Below are positions 34,276 to 41,808 of a stretch of DNA of 64,000 bases, one piece after another (position 1 is the stretch's first letter; the number at the start of each line of letters is the position of its first letter). The DNA is from Synergistaceae bacterium UBA6083 (lineage in GTDB: Bacteria > Synergistota > Synergistia > Synergistales > 79-D21), in assembly GCA_002436015.1 (NCBI GenBank), contig DIXJ01000010.1, positions 43,937-107,936 of the forward strand, in the 5' to 3' direction. The notes beneath the pieces are model-generated. The model saw only the letters and a program-made list of their open reading frames with translations, was not told the origin of the DNA and did no database searches. The translations under genes were made by a program, and so were the position numbers.

Positions 34276-35532
34276 TCATTCTCTTTCCCGAATCAGGAAA
34301 GGGAGCACGGCGAAAAGGGAGATTCCCAAAAGGGCCCCGGCGTAGAAGGGGGCTTCGGGGCCGAAGGCGACGAACACCCAGCCCATGAGAAGCGGGCCGA
34401 TCGTCTGCCCGAGCCTGAGCACCATCCCGTTGAGGGACATGAATACGGCCCGGTTTTCCTCCGGGGCCAGGTCCGACAGCAGGGCCTGGGTCGCGGGGAT
34501 GTTCATCCCCTGGGCAAGCCCGTAGATGACCGTGACCAGCAGCATGAAAGGCAGCCCGGGCATCAGGGGGATCAGGATGAGGGCCAGCGCGAACAGGATG
34601 AAGGAGGCCCGAAGGACGTTTCGCTCGCCGTAAAGCGTGGCCAGCCGCCCGGCCTGCGAGGCGACGGCGGCGTTGGAAATCGACATGGAGGACGAGATGA
34701 GCCCGATCGCGAGAGCCCCCGCACCAAACTTCACGGCCATCAGGAGCGGCAGGTAGGAGAAGAAGGCCCCGTAAAGGATGACGAAGGTCGAGGTGCTGGC
34801 CAGGAGGATCCCGAGGATCCGCGGGTCTCGCGCCATGCGGGCGGCCTGCAGGAGGTAGAGTTTCAGCGGCAGCTTCGCGGGGGGCCGGGGCGGCGTTTCC
34901 AGGATCTTAAGCGCGGCCAGTCCCACGGGGAGCGCAAGAAGGGGCAGGGCGAAAGGGGCGTGCCATCCAAGCAGGCCGAGGGCCCCCCCGAGGGATGGGT
35001 AGAGGGCGGTGCCGATGCTTAGGATGCTTGCATTGTAGCCCAGGGCATCCACCCGGTCGTTTCCCTTGTAGAGGTCGCCGATGAGCGTCACGTTCATGGA
35101 ACTCAGGGGAGCGGCCCCCATGCCCTGCAGGAAGCGAAGGGCGACCAGCAGCCCGAAGTCTCGGGTCAAGGCGCAGGAGGTCCCGGCGATGGCAAAGAGG
35201 AACAGGGCCGGGACGACGACTGCCTTGCGTCCCAGGCGATCCGCTGCAACCCCGAGAAACGGGGGCAGGATGACTCCCGGCAGGGTGAAGGCCGTGATCA
35301 GGAGGCCGACCTGTTGGGCTGATATTCCAAACTCCGCGCTGATGGTGGGAAAGAGGGGCGTGATGCTGGCCACGCCGAGGACGGAAATGAGCGTCACGCC
35401 GAACACCACCCGCAGGTTTGGATCCCGAAGCAGCAACACGTTGGGTTTCCGGATTTCCCCACGGAAAGCCCTTTTTCGCGTTTCCTTCCAAGCCGATTGC
35501 GCCGATTCCCGGATCCATTTATTAAGCGCCAT
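34276..35532 (-). CDS. Major facilitator superfamily transporter
   Basis: A 418-residue inner membrane protein with twelve predicted helices. TLPGVILPPFLGVAADRLGR holds the loop 2-3 motif G-x-x-x-D-x-x-G-R typical of MFS drug exporters. ATG at 35532 follows GGGAGGG and is preferred over an earlier in-frame ATG. It is transcribed toward the synthetase operon and ends at the shared terminator. It could export a small molecule, but a link with the synthetase product is only a possibility. Confidence 0.88.
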   Translation of the reverse strand: MALNKWIRESAQSAWKETRKRAFRGEIRKPNVLLLRDPNLRVVFGVTLISVLGVASITPLFPTISAEFGISAQQVGLLITAFTLPGVILPPFLGVAADRLGRKAVVVPALFLFAIAGTSCALTRDFGLLVALRFLQGMGAAPLSSMNVTLIGDLYKGNDRVDALGYNASILSIGTALYPSLGGALGLLGWHAPFALPLLALPVGLAALKILETPPRPPAKLPLKLYLLQAARMARDPRILGILLASTSTFVILYGAFFSYLPLLMAVKFGAGALAIGLISSSMSISNAAVASQAGRLATLYGERNVLRASFILFALALILIPLMPGLPFMLLVTVIYGLAQGMNIPATQALLSDLAPEENRAVFMSLNGMVLRLGQTIGPLLMGWVFVAFGPEAPFYAGALLGISLFAVLPFLIRERE

Positions 35533-35647
35533 GAAACGCCCTCCCTGCGCCATCATAGCATCCGGCCGAACGATTTTCGGAGTCCCCGGCCGGAGGTTCC
35601 TGTTACAATTTCATGGAAAGCAGTCTTGCCCCGAAGGAGGAGTTGCG

Positions 35648-36271
35648 GTGGAAAAGCCGGCACAAAACGATCACCCGGTTGACGGTCTCCTGGTTCGACG
35701 CTGGAGCCCGAGGGCCTTTTCGGAAACACCCGTCGCCGCCGAGTCCGTTCGCAGCCTGCTTGAGGCGGCCCGCTGGGCTCCCTCCTGCTTCAACGAGCAG
35801 CCCTGGAGCTTCATCGTGGCGACGCGGGAGGAACCGGAGGCCTTTGAAAAGCTGCTCGGCTGCCTCCGCGCGACCAACCAGGCCTGGGCCCAAAGGGCAG
35901 CTGTGCTGATGGTGGCTGTGGCGAAGGGTGCCTTCGACCATAACGGGAAGCCCAACCGGCACGCGGGGCACGACGTGGGGCTGGCGGTGGAGAACCTCAT
36001 GCTCCAGGCCGTTTCGCTGGGGTTGTTCGCCCACGCCATGGCGGGTTTTGACGCGTCGAAGGTGAGGGAGTCCTACGGGGTCCCGGAGGGGCACGACCCC
36101 CTCGTGGCCGTGGCTGTGGGCTACCCGGGCAACCTGGAAGACCTCCCGGAGGAATTCAGGGAACGGGAACTTGCCCCGCGGGAGAGAAAATCGCTGGGCC
36201 TGTTCGTATTCGGTCCGTCCTGGGGAGAGCCCTGGGATGGCCTCAAATCGCACGAGGGGGAATGGGAATGA
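35648..36271 (+). CDS. Nitroreductase family protein
   Basis: A 207-residue flavoprotein of the nitroreductase fold. LLVRRWSPRAFSETPV and LLEAARWAPSCFNEQPWSFI are the FMN-binding segments; HDVGLAVENLMLQAVSLGL is the conserved helix. Such enzymes reduce nitro compounds, quinones or other electrophiles with NAD(P)H. GTG at 35648 has a strong AAGGAGGAG seven bases upstream. The stop overlaps the cupin gene, so the two are probably co-translated. Confidence 0.9.
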   Translation: MEKPAQNDHPVDGLLVRRWSPRAFSETPVAAESVRSLLEAARWAPSCFNEQPWSFIVATREEPEAFEKLLGCLRATNQAWAQRAAVLMVAVAKGAFDHNGKPNRHAGHDVGLAVENLMLQAVSLGLFAHAMAGFDASKVRESYGVPEGHDPLVAVAVGYPGNLEDLPEEFRERELAPRERKSLGLFVFGPSWGEPWDGLKSHEGEWE

Positions 36272-36630
36272 TTCGCAAGGCATCGGAACAGTCAAAGGTC
36301 CGCAGGGAAGCGTTCACCAACGGAGTGGGCGGCGGTTTTGCCACGCACGCGCTACCGCCGGGGGAGAAGGTTCCGGGGAGCCGCTTCCAGATGATTTCCC
36401 AGATCGAGCTCGACCCGGGCTCCTGCATCGGTTCGCACCTGCACGGGGAAAACGAGGAGATCTACTGGATCCTTTCTGGGGAGGGAATCTACAACGAAGA
36501 CGGCACGGAGATTCCCGCCGGGCCGGGGGACATGTTCCTTGCCTTGCAGGGGCACAGCCACGGGTTGAAGAACACGGGATCGGGTCCCCTCGTCATGCTC
36601 GCGGTGATCGCCGCTGATCGCAACGCCTGA
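36268..36630 (+). CDS. Small cupin-domain protein
   Basis: A 120-residue single-domain cupin. GSHLHGENEEIYWILSGEG is the first metal-binding motif (two His and a Glu), and AGPGDMFLALQGHSHGLKNT is the second. ATG at 36268 overlaps the nitroreductase stop; an ATG two codons earlier is possible. The function is unknown; small cupins often bind a sugar or metal or act as simple isomerases. Confidence 0.85.
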   Translation: MIRKASEQSKVRREAFTNGVGGGFATHALPPGEKVPGSRFQMISQIELDPGSCIGSHLHGENEEIYWILSGEGIYNEDGTEIPAGPGDMFLALQGHSHGLKNTGSGPLVMLAVIAADRNA

Positions 36631-36636
36631 AGACGG

Positions 36637-37158
36637 CTAGAAAAGGGCGAGGCCGGCCAGTCCGAAGAGCAAAAACAGGGCGGGCGGGTTTTCCCGGAAA
36701 AACCGCAGCCTCAGGGCGGCGAGCCCTGCGGTGAAGAGCAGGGCCGGGCCGACACCGGAAAAGGCTGTCCGGGCCAGGGGCAGGAAGGCCAGGCTCAGGA
36801 GGGCGGCCACGGTTGGGCGGAGGGCGCTCCTGAAGCGATCCATGCAGCCTTCTGGGCCGCACTGGAGCAGGGCGGAGACGGCGATGACAACAAGGAGCGG
36901 GGTCCCGACCACCGAGAGGGTGGCGACCGACGCACCGCTGATCCCCGCCCGCTGGAAACCGACGAAGGTAGCGGCGTTGACGGCGATGGGGCCGGGGGTT
37001 ACCTGGGCCAGGGCCAGGACCTGGTTGAAGCCGTCGAGGGTCAGCCATCCGTAGTTGTCCACCAGGATGTGGCGGATCAGGGGAAGGGTGGATATCCCGC
37101 CTCCGAAGGCCCCGATGCCGACCTGGGCGAAACCCCAGGCGAGTTTCAGCAGGTCCAT
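36637..37158 (-). CDS. Chromate transporter half-protein (ChrA, second gene)
   Basis: A 173-residue membrane protein. FAQVGIGAFGGGISTLPLI and LAQVTPGPIAVNAATFVG are the two signature motifs of the CHR family. It pairs with the adjacent 180-residue gene; short CHR proteins work as pairs that together equal a full ChrA. The ATG at 37158 follows GGGGGAAAA and overlaps the preceding gene by 13 bases. Chromate is the founding substrate, but the natural anion in this organism is unknown. Confidence 0.88.
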   Translation of the reverse strand: MDLLKLAWGFAQVGIGAFGGGISTLPLIRHILVDNYGWLTLDGFNQVLALAQVTPGPIAVNAATFVGFQRAGISGASVATLSVVGTPLLVVIAVSALLQCGPEGCMDRFRSALRPTVAALLSLAFLPLARTAFSGVGPALLFTAGLAALRLRFFRENPPALFLLFGLAGLALF

Positions 37159-37688
37159 CGGTTTTCCCCCGGAAGGATGAGGCGAAGCCCTACGCCGCAG
37201 GCCATGGCGAGCAGCGGGTGCAGTCCGGCCCACAGGATGAGGCCGACCACCAGGGCGTAGGGAAGGATGTTGATCCACTTCCCCTTCCCCACGAGGGACC
37301 GGCGGATTTCCCCCCAGACGAGGGTGGCGACGAGCGCCGCCACGGCGCAAAGCACGCCCTTGAAGAAGGCCGCCAGGGGGGCCGAATCCCTGTGGGCCAT
37401 GACGAAGCCGGAAAGCAGCAGGATCGCGAAGAACGGTGGAACCAGGATCCCGGCCACGGAGGCCAGGGCTCCGCGGATGCCCGCGATCTTCCGGCCGGCC
37501 AGCCAGGCCGAGCTAGTGGCGATGGGACCGGGCATGGCGGTTGCCAGGGCGGCGATTTCGGCCATGTCCTCGTCTGGGAAACCGCGTTTTTTCAGCTCGG
37601 TTTTCGCCATGGCGAGGATGGCGATGCCGCCGCCAAAGGTGACGGCGCTGATCCTGAAAAACATCACGAAAAGGCTGAGTGGGGTCAT
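37146..37688 (-). CDS. Chromate transporter half-protein (ChrA, first gene)
   Basis: A 180-residue membrane protein with FFRISAVTFGGGIAILAMAK and ATAMPGPIATSSAWLAGRK, the same two CHR motifs as its partner. ATG at 37688 is preceded by GGAGGAG. It forms a two-gene operon with the gene at 36637. It is divergent from zur, and the palindromic zinc operator lies 63 bases upstream, so its expression might also feel that regulator. Confidence 0.88.
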   Translation of the reverse strand: MTPLSLFVMFFRISAVTFGGGIAILAMAKTELKKRGFPDEDMAEIAALATAMPGPIATSSAWLAGRKIAGIRGALASVAGILVPPFFAILLLSGFVMAHRDSAPLAAFFKGVLCAVAALVATLVWGEIRRSLVGKGKWINILPYALVVGLILWAGLHPLLAMACGVGLRLILPGENRWTC

Positions 37689-37750
37689 CCTGCGCAACTC
37701 CTCCTGCAAGGAATTCACCTCTATTGTACCCGCTGGTCCTGCAGAATATT

Positions 37751-37765
37751 TGCAAATGATTTGCA
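37751..37765. promoter_or_regulatory. Palindromic Fur-family (probably Zur) operator
   Basis: TGCAAAT-G-ATTTGCA is a perfect 7-1-7 palindrome, the form bound by Fur-family repressors. It lies 20 bases before the zur start codon, where bound repressor would block transcription of zur-znuACB. It is also 63 bases from the divergent chromate transporter gene. Confidence 0.75.
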
Positions 37766-37785
37766 AAAGAGATATCATTCCTCCC

Positions 37786-38232
37786 ATGGAATCCCTGTGC
37801 GATGCTGCCAAGGTGTTGAAATCAAATGGAGTGCGGGTCACACCCGCCCGCGTGGTTCTCCTGGAGGCGCTCCATTCCAGGCGGGGACCTTTCACTGCCC
37901 AGGAACTCCATGCGAACCTGCCCGCCAGGAGCGCGGACCTGGTGACCGTTTACCGCTTCCTGGCCCGGCTCGTGAAGGCCAGTCTCGCGCGCGAGATCGT
38001 CGGAAGCGACGGGGTGGCCTACTACGAGATGGCCTGTGCCCATAACCCGGTTCACCCGCATTTCGAATGCCTGTCCTGCGGCCGCCTCTTCTGCCTGCCG
38101 CTTTTCAGGGAAGAGGATTCCGCCCGTGTGCTTGACTACGGGACCGGGCACCGCGTCGAAAGCGTGTCCGTCGTCTTCCGCGGGACCTGTGCCGCTTGCC
38201 TTGCCAACGAACTGGAGGAGGGAAAAAAATGA
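37786..38232 (+). CDS. zur: Fur-family regulator, probably zinc-sensing Zur
   Basis: A 148-residue repressor. The winged helix spans the first 80 residues (NGVRVTPARVVLLEALHSRR, SADLVTVYRFLARL). The metal-binding half has HPHFECLSCGRLFCL and a later CAAC, giving two CxxC pairs for structural zinc. It overlaps znuA by four bases and heads the zinc importer operon, so zinc is the most likely signal. Its own start is behind a palindromic operator, suggesting autoregulation. Confidence 0.9.
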   Translation: MESLCDAAKVLKSNGVRVTPARVVLLEALHSRRGPFTAQELHANLPARSADLVTVYRFLARLVKASLAREIVGSDGVAYYEMACAHNPVHPHFECLSCGRLFCLPLFREEDSARVLDYGTGHRVESVSVVFRGTCAACLANELEEGKK

Positions 38233-39080
38233 AGCGCCTGCCGATCTTCCTGTTTTTGCTGTTGCTGCCGGCTCTCCTTGTCGGCTTTGCTTTCCACGGT
38301 ACCCTTTCGGCTGCACCGACCAGGGTGTTCGTGAGCGTTCCTCCGCAGAAATACTTCGTGGATCGCATCGGGGGGAACCGGGTGAAGGTTTCCGTACTTG
38401 TCCCCGCGGGTGCGGACCCGCACACTTTTGAACCGAAGCCGGCCACCATGGTGGAACTCTCCCGTGCGGGGGCCTGGTTCACCATCGGGATCCCCTTCGA
38501 GGAGAACCTGGAGCCGCGGCTTTCCTCGGCAAATGATGAACTGGCCGTCGTCCGTACGGAGGAGGGAATCCGCCGCAACGATCACGGCCAAGAGGGCGTC
38601 GATCCCCACATCTGGCTTTCCCCCCGCCTGGTTAAGGTACAGGCGGAGAACATCCTCCAGGGGCTCATCAAGATCGATCCCGCAGGGGAGAAGGCCTACC
38701 GGGGAAACGCCCGCCGTTTCGCTGCCGAACTTGACGCTCTCGACAGGGAACTCAAGACACTCTTTTCCGGATCCCGGGGGAAGGCTTTCCTTGTCTTCCA
38801 TCCCTCCTGGGGATACCTGGCCGCCGACTACGGCCTGGACCAGGTTGCCATCGAGGTCGACGGGAAGGAGCCCAAGGGGGCCGACCTGGCCCGGGTCATC
38901 AAGCTTGCCAGGGAGAAGCGGATCCGGGTGGTCTTCGTCGAACCGCAGTTTTCCTCCCGCAGCGCCAGGACGATCGCCGAATCGATAGGGGCGAAACTGG
39001 TGACGGCCGATCCTCTTGCGGCCAACTGGGCCGACAACCTGAGAAAAGTCGCCCGGGGCTTCAAGCAGGCCGCTCGCTAG
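38229..39080 (+). CDS. znuA: Zinc ABC importer binding protein ZnuA
   Basis: A 283-residue exported cluster A-I metal-binding protein. The signal peptide is MKRLPIFLFLLLLPALLVGF. The His residues of the metal site occur in GADPHTFEPKP, VDPHIWLSPR and FHPSWGYLAADY. The His-rich loop before VDPHIW is very short (NDHGQEG), unlike long His-rich loops of many ZnuA proteins. GGAGGAGGG precedes the ATG. Cluster A-I also contains manganese proteins; the zur context favours zinc. Confidence 0.92.
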   Translation: MKRLPIFLFLLLLPALLVGFAFHGTLSAAPTRVFVSVPPQKYFVDRIGGNRVKVSVLVPAGADPHTFEPKPATMVELSRAGAWFTIGIPFEENLEPRLSSANDELAVVRTEEGIRRNDHGQEGVDPHIWLSPRLVKVQAENILQGLIKIDPAGEKAYRGNARRFAAELDALDRELKTLFSGSRGKAFLVFHPSWGYLAADYGLDQVAIEVDGKEPKGADLARVIKLAREKRIRVVFVEPQFSSRSARTIAESIGAKLVTADPLAANWADNLRKVARGFKQAAR

Positions 39081-39115
39081 GCTCGCGGGCAAACGGCCGG
39101 GACGGAGGGGCTGCC

Positions 39116-39889
39116 TTGGAAAGCCCGCTTTACGACATCGAGCTGGAAAACGTCCGATTTGCCTACAACGGGTCCGGTCCTGTCCTGGACGGGATCTCGC
39201 TGGCCGTCAGGCCAAGGGAGTTCCTGGCGGTACTCGGCCCCAACGGCGGCGGCAAGAGCACCCTGCTCCGGGTCATGCTGGGCATTCTCGAACCCCAGGC
39301 GGGCAAGGTTTCGCTCCTCGGCCGCCCCCCTCTGGAATCCGTCAGGCAAGTGGGGTATGTTCCGCAGGATGCCAACACGAACCGCGGGTTTCCCGTTTCC
39401 GTGGAGGACGTCGTGCTCATGGGACGATTCGAGGGGGGGCGGGGATCCTGGAGCCCTTCCGCAAAGGACCGGGCCGCCGTGGAAGGAGCCATGGAGCGGA
39501 TGGGAATCGGGCATCTTCGCCGCAGCCGGATCGGTGAACTTTCGCAGGGGCAGCGCCAGCGCGTGGCGATTGCCCGTGCCCTTGCCGTCGAACCGGCCGT
39601 GATGCTTCTCGATGAGCCCACCGCCAGCGTGGACCTCCAGACCCAGGCGGCCCTCTACGACATCCTCGGGGAACTGAACCGGGAGATCACGATCGTCATG
39701 GTGAGCCATGACCTGACAGCCCTTACCAGCTATGCCACCTCGGTGGCCTGCGTGAACCGGACCCTTTTCCATCACGACCGGGCCGAACTGACCGGCGACA
39801 TGGTCCAGGCGGTCTACGGGAGCTGCCCGGTCGAACTCATCGCCCACGGTGTCCCCCACCGGGTCCTGCAGAGGCACGACCATGATTGA
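39116..39889 (+). CDS. znuC: Zinc ABC importer ATPase ZnuC
   Basis: A 257-residue ATPase. Walker A is GPNGGGKST, the signature LSQGQRQRVAIARAL, Walker B VMLLDEPTASVD, and the switch His is in MVSHD. The start is TTG at 39116 behind GGAGGGG. The stop overlaps znuB by eight bases. It drives zinc uptake with ZnuA and ZnuB. Confidence 0.94.
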   Translation: MESPLYDIELENVRFAYNGSGPVLDGISLAVRPREFLAVLGPNGGGKSTLLRVMLGILEPQAGKVSLLGRPPLESVRQVGYVPQDANTNRGFPVSVEDVVLMGRFEGGRGSWSPSAKDRAAVEGAMERMGIGHLRRSRIGELSQGQRQRVAIARALAVEPAVMLLDEPTASVDLQTQAALYDILGELNREITIVMVSHDLTALTSYATSVACVNRTLFHHDRAELTGDMVQAVYGSCPVELIAHGVPHRVLQRHDHD

Positions 39890-40694
39890 CGCCCTGCAGT
39901 TCGGTTTCATGAGGAATGCCCTCCTCGCCGGCCTGCTGGTCAGCATTGCCTGCGGGATCATCGGGACCCTCGTGGTGGCCAACCGCCTCGTCTTCCTCGC
40001 TGGGGGCATCGCCCATGCCGCCTATGGAGGGGTGGGGCTTGCCCTGTTTGCCGGTTTCTCCCCCTTTTTGGGGGCCATGGGTTTCAGCCTCGTCATGGCG
40101 GTCCTCCTCGCCGCCCTTACCGTGAAAAGCAAAAACCGCGCCGACACGGCGGTGGGGGTCCTCTGGGCAGTCGGCATGGCCCTGGGGGTCATTCTCGTCG
40201 ACCTGTCGCCCGGGTACAGGGCCGACCTCATGAGCCTCCTTTTCGGGAGCATCCTCACCGTGAGTTCCCGGGAACTCTGGATGATGGGGGGAACGACGGC
40301 CGTCGTGGCAGCGACGGTGGCCCTGAAATACCGTGACCTCCTGGTTCTCTCCTTCGACCCCGAGTTTGCCGCCACCCGGGGTGTGCGTGTCGCGAGGCTC
40401 CACACTCTCCTGCTGCTCCTGGTGGCTGCCGGGACGGTTGTGGCGATTCACGCCGTGGGGCTCATCCTGGTCATTGCCCTCTTCACCATTCCGCCGACTC
40501 TCGCCGAACGCTCCTGTCGCTCCCTCGCGGGCATGATGGCCGTCGCGACTGCCTGGAGCGCCCTCTTCACCCTCATCGGCCTGGACCTCTCCTACCGCCT
40601 CAACCTGACCTCCGGGGCCACCATCATCCTCGTCGCTGCCTTCGCCTTCTTCCTTGCCTCGGTCCGGGGCGCAAAAAAACGGGGTGGGATTTAG
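39882..40694 (+). CDS. znuB: Zinc ABC importer permease ZnuB
   Basis: A 270-residue ABC-3 family permease with about eight membrane helices. FLAGGIAHAAYGGVGLALFA is the conserved opening motif of the family, and FDPEFAATRGV is the usual cytoplasmic loop motif. ATG at 39882 overlaps the znuC stop. The operon ends here at a terminator that includes the stop codon. Confidence 0.94.
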   Translation: MIDALQFGFMRNALLAGLLVSIACGIIGTLVVANRLVFLAGGIAHAAYGGVGLALFAGFSPFLGAMGFSLVMAVLLAALTVKSKNRADTAVGVLWAVGMALGVILVDLSPGYRADLMSLLFGSILTVSSRELWMMGGTTAVVAATVALKYRDLLVLSFDPEFAATRGVRVARLHTLLLLLVAAGTVVAIHAVGLILVIALFTIPPTLAERSCRSLAGMMAVATAWSALFTLIGLDLSYRLNLTSGATIILVAAFAFFLASVRGAKKRGGI

Positions 40695-40709
40695 CCCCGC
40701 CCCGTTTTT
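40679..40709 (+). terminator. Terminator of the zur-znuACB operon
   Basis: ACGGGGTGGG and CCCGCCCCGT form a 10-bp stem with one T-G pair around seven bases, followed by five T residues. The znuB stop codon lies in the loop. A-rich sequence before the stem means it may also stop the converging gene. Confidence 0.88.
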
Positions 40710-40733
40710 GAACGGTTTTGCCCTCCACCCGAA

Positions 40734-41738
40734 TCAGGGGGCGAGGATGATCTTGCCGAAGTGTTCCGCCCGCTCCATGCGCTCGTGGGCGAGGGCAGCG
40801 TCCTTCAGCGGCATCACCGTGTCGATGACTGGGCGGATGAGGCCTTCCTCAACGAGGCGGAATACCCGGCGGATCTCTTCCGGGGTGCCTCCGTACGAGC
40901 CGAAGGCGGTGATCTCCTTCCGGTAGATTTCCTGGAGGTTGACGTGGACCTCGGCACCCGAGGTGGAGCCGCAGAAGGCGATGCGGCCTCCTCGCCTGAG
41001 GGAGGCGATGCTGCGGACCCAGGTTGCCTTGCCGACGGTTTCAAGGACGAGGTCGACCCCGTGGTCGCCCGTGAGACGGCGAACCTCGGCCGAGAAGTCG
41101 CTCCCGGAATCGATGACGGCGTCGGCACCCAGGTCGTACAACCGGGTTCCCTTCCGGGTGTCTCGCGTCGTGGCGAAAACGCGGGCACCCATCGCGTTGG
41201 CCAGCTGGATTGCCGCAACGCCGATCCCGCCCGTGGCCCCGACGACGAGGACGGATTCGCCGGGTTGCAGGTTGCCCCGGGTGATGGCCATCCTATAGAC
41301 CGTTGTGGTCGTGAGGGGAACCGAGGCGGCTTCCTCGAAGCCGAGCTTGGCCGGCTTGCGGAGCAGGGCATGGGCGGGCGCGACCACGTACTCGGCGTAG
41401 CATCCGTCCCGGGCCACCCCGAATATCCGCACCGACAGGTTGGGCGGGTCCGCGTAAGGGCGATCCGGGAAGATCCAGGGGGTCACCACCACTTCGTCGC
41501 CCTTTTGGTACCCCGTCACACCGGAGCCCAGCCTTTCAACGATCCCGGCGCCTTCGCAGCCCGGGACGATCGGCATCGGGGCGAAAACCGACCCCAGCCG
41601 CATCCAGATGTCCAAATGGTTCACGGCTGCGGCCTTGAGCCGGACCAGGACCTCCCCGGCCGACGGTTCCGGCGTCGGGGTTTCCTCCCACTTCAAGACT
41701 TCTGCCGGGCCTGGTGCGTGAACGCGGATCGCCTGCAT
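40734..41738 (-). CDS. Zinc-type alcohol dehydrogenase / quinone oxidoreductase-like protein
   Basis: A 334-residue medium-chain dehydrogenase/reductase. The N-terminal GroES-like domain has AAAVNHLDIWMRLG and VPGCEGAGIVERLGSGV. The nucleotide-binding domain has VLVVGATGGIGVAAIQLANA. Ligands for a catalytic zinc are not obvious, so a quinone-oxidoreductase-like NAD(P)H role is likely. The ATG at 41738 follows AAGGAGGGGGAA. An in-frame TTG at 41783 lies inside dispersed repeat copy 5 and is not the start. Confidence 0.87.
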   Translation of the reverse strand: MQAIRVHAPGPAEVLKWEETPTPEPSAGEVLVRLKAAAVNHLDIWMRLGSVFAPMPIVPGCEGAGIVERLGSGVTGYQKGDEVVVTPWIFPDRPYADPPNLSVRIFGVARDGCYAEYVVAPAHALLRKPAKLGFEEAASVPLTTTTVYRMAITRGNLQPGESVLVVGATGGIGVAAIQLANAMGARVFATTRDTRKGTRLYDLGADAVIDSGSDFSAEVRRLTGDHGVDLVLETVGKATWVRSIASLRRGGRIAFCGSTSGAEVHVNLQEIYRKEITAFGSYGGTPEEIRRVFRLVEEGLIRPVIDTVMPLKDAALAHERMERAEHFGKIILAP

Positions 41739-41763
41739 CGCTTCCCCCTCCTTCCAGGATTCC

Positions 41764-41808
41764 GCTTGTGATTGTGAACGCAATGCATTAGTGCCTGTCC
41801 CGAATTAG
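41764..41808 (-). repeat. Dispersed repeat, copy 5
   Basis: On the minus strand it reads CTAATTCGGGACAGGCACTA then ATGCATTGCGTTCACAATCA. Its first bases are read by the cca gene as LIRDRH followed by the stop, exactly as copy 2 does for the M20 peptidase gene. It has the same orientation as cca. Confidence 0.87.
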
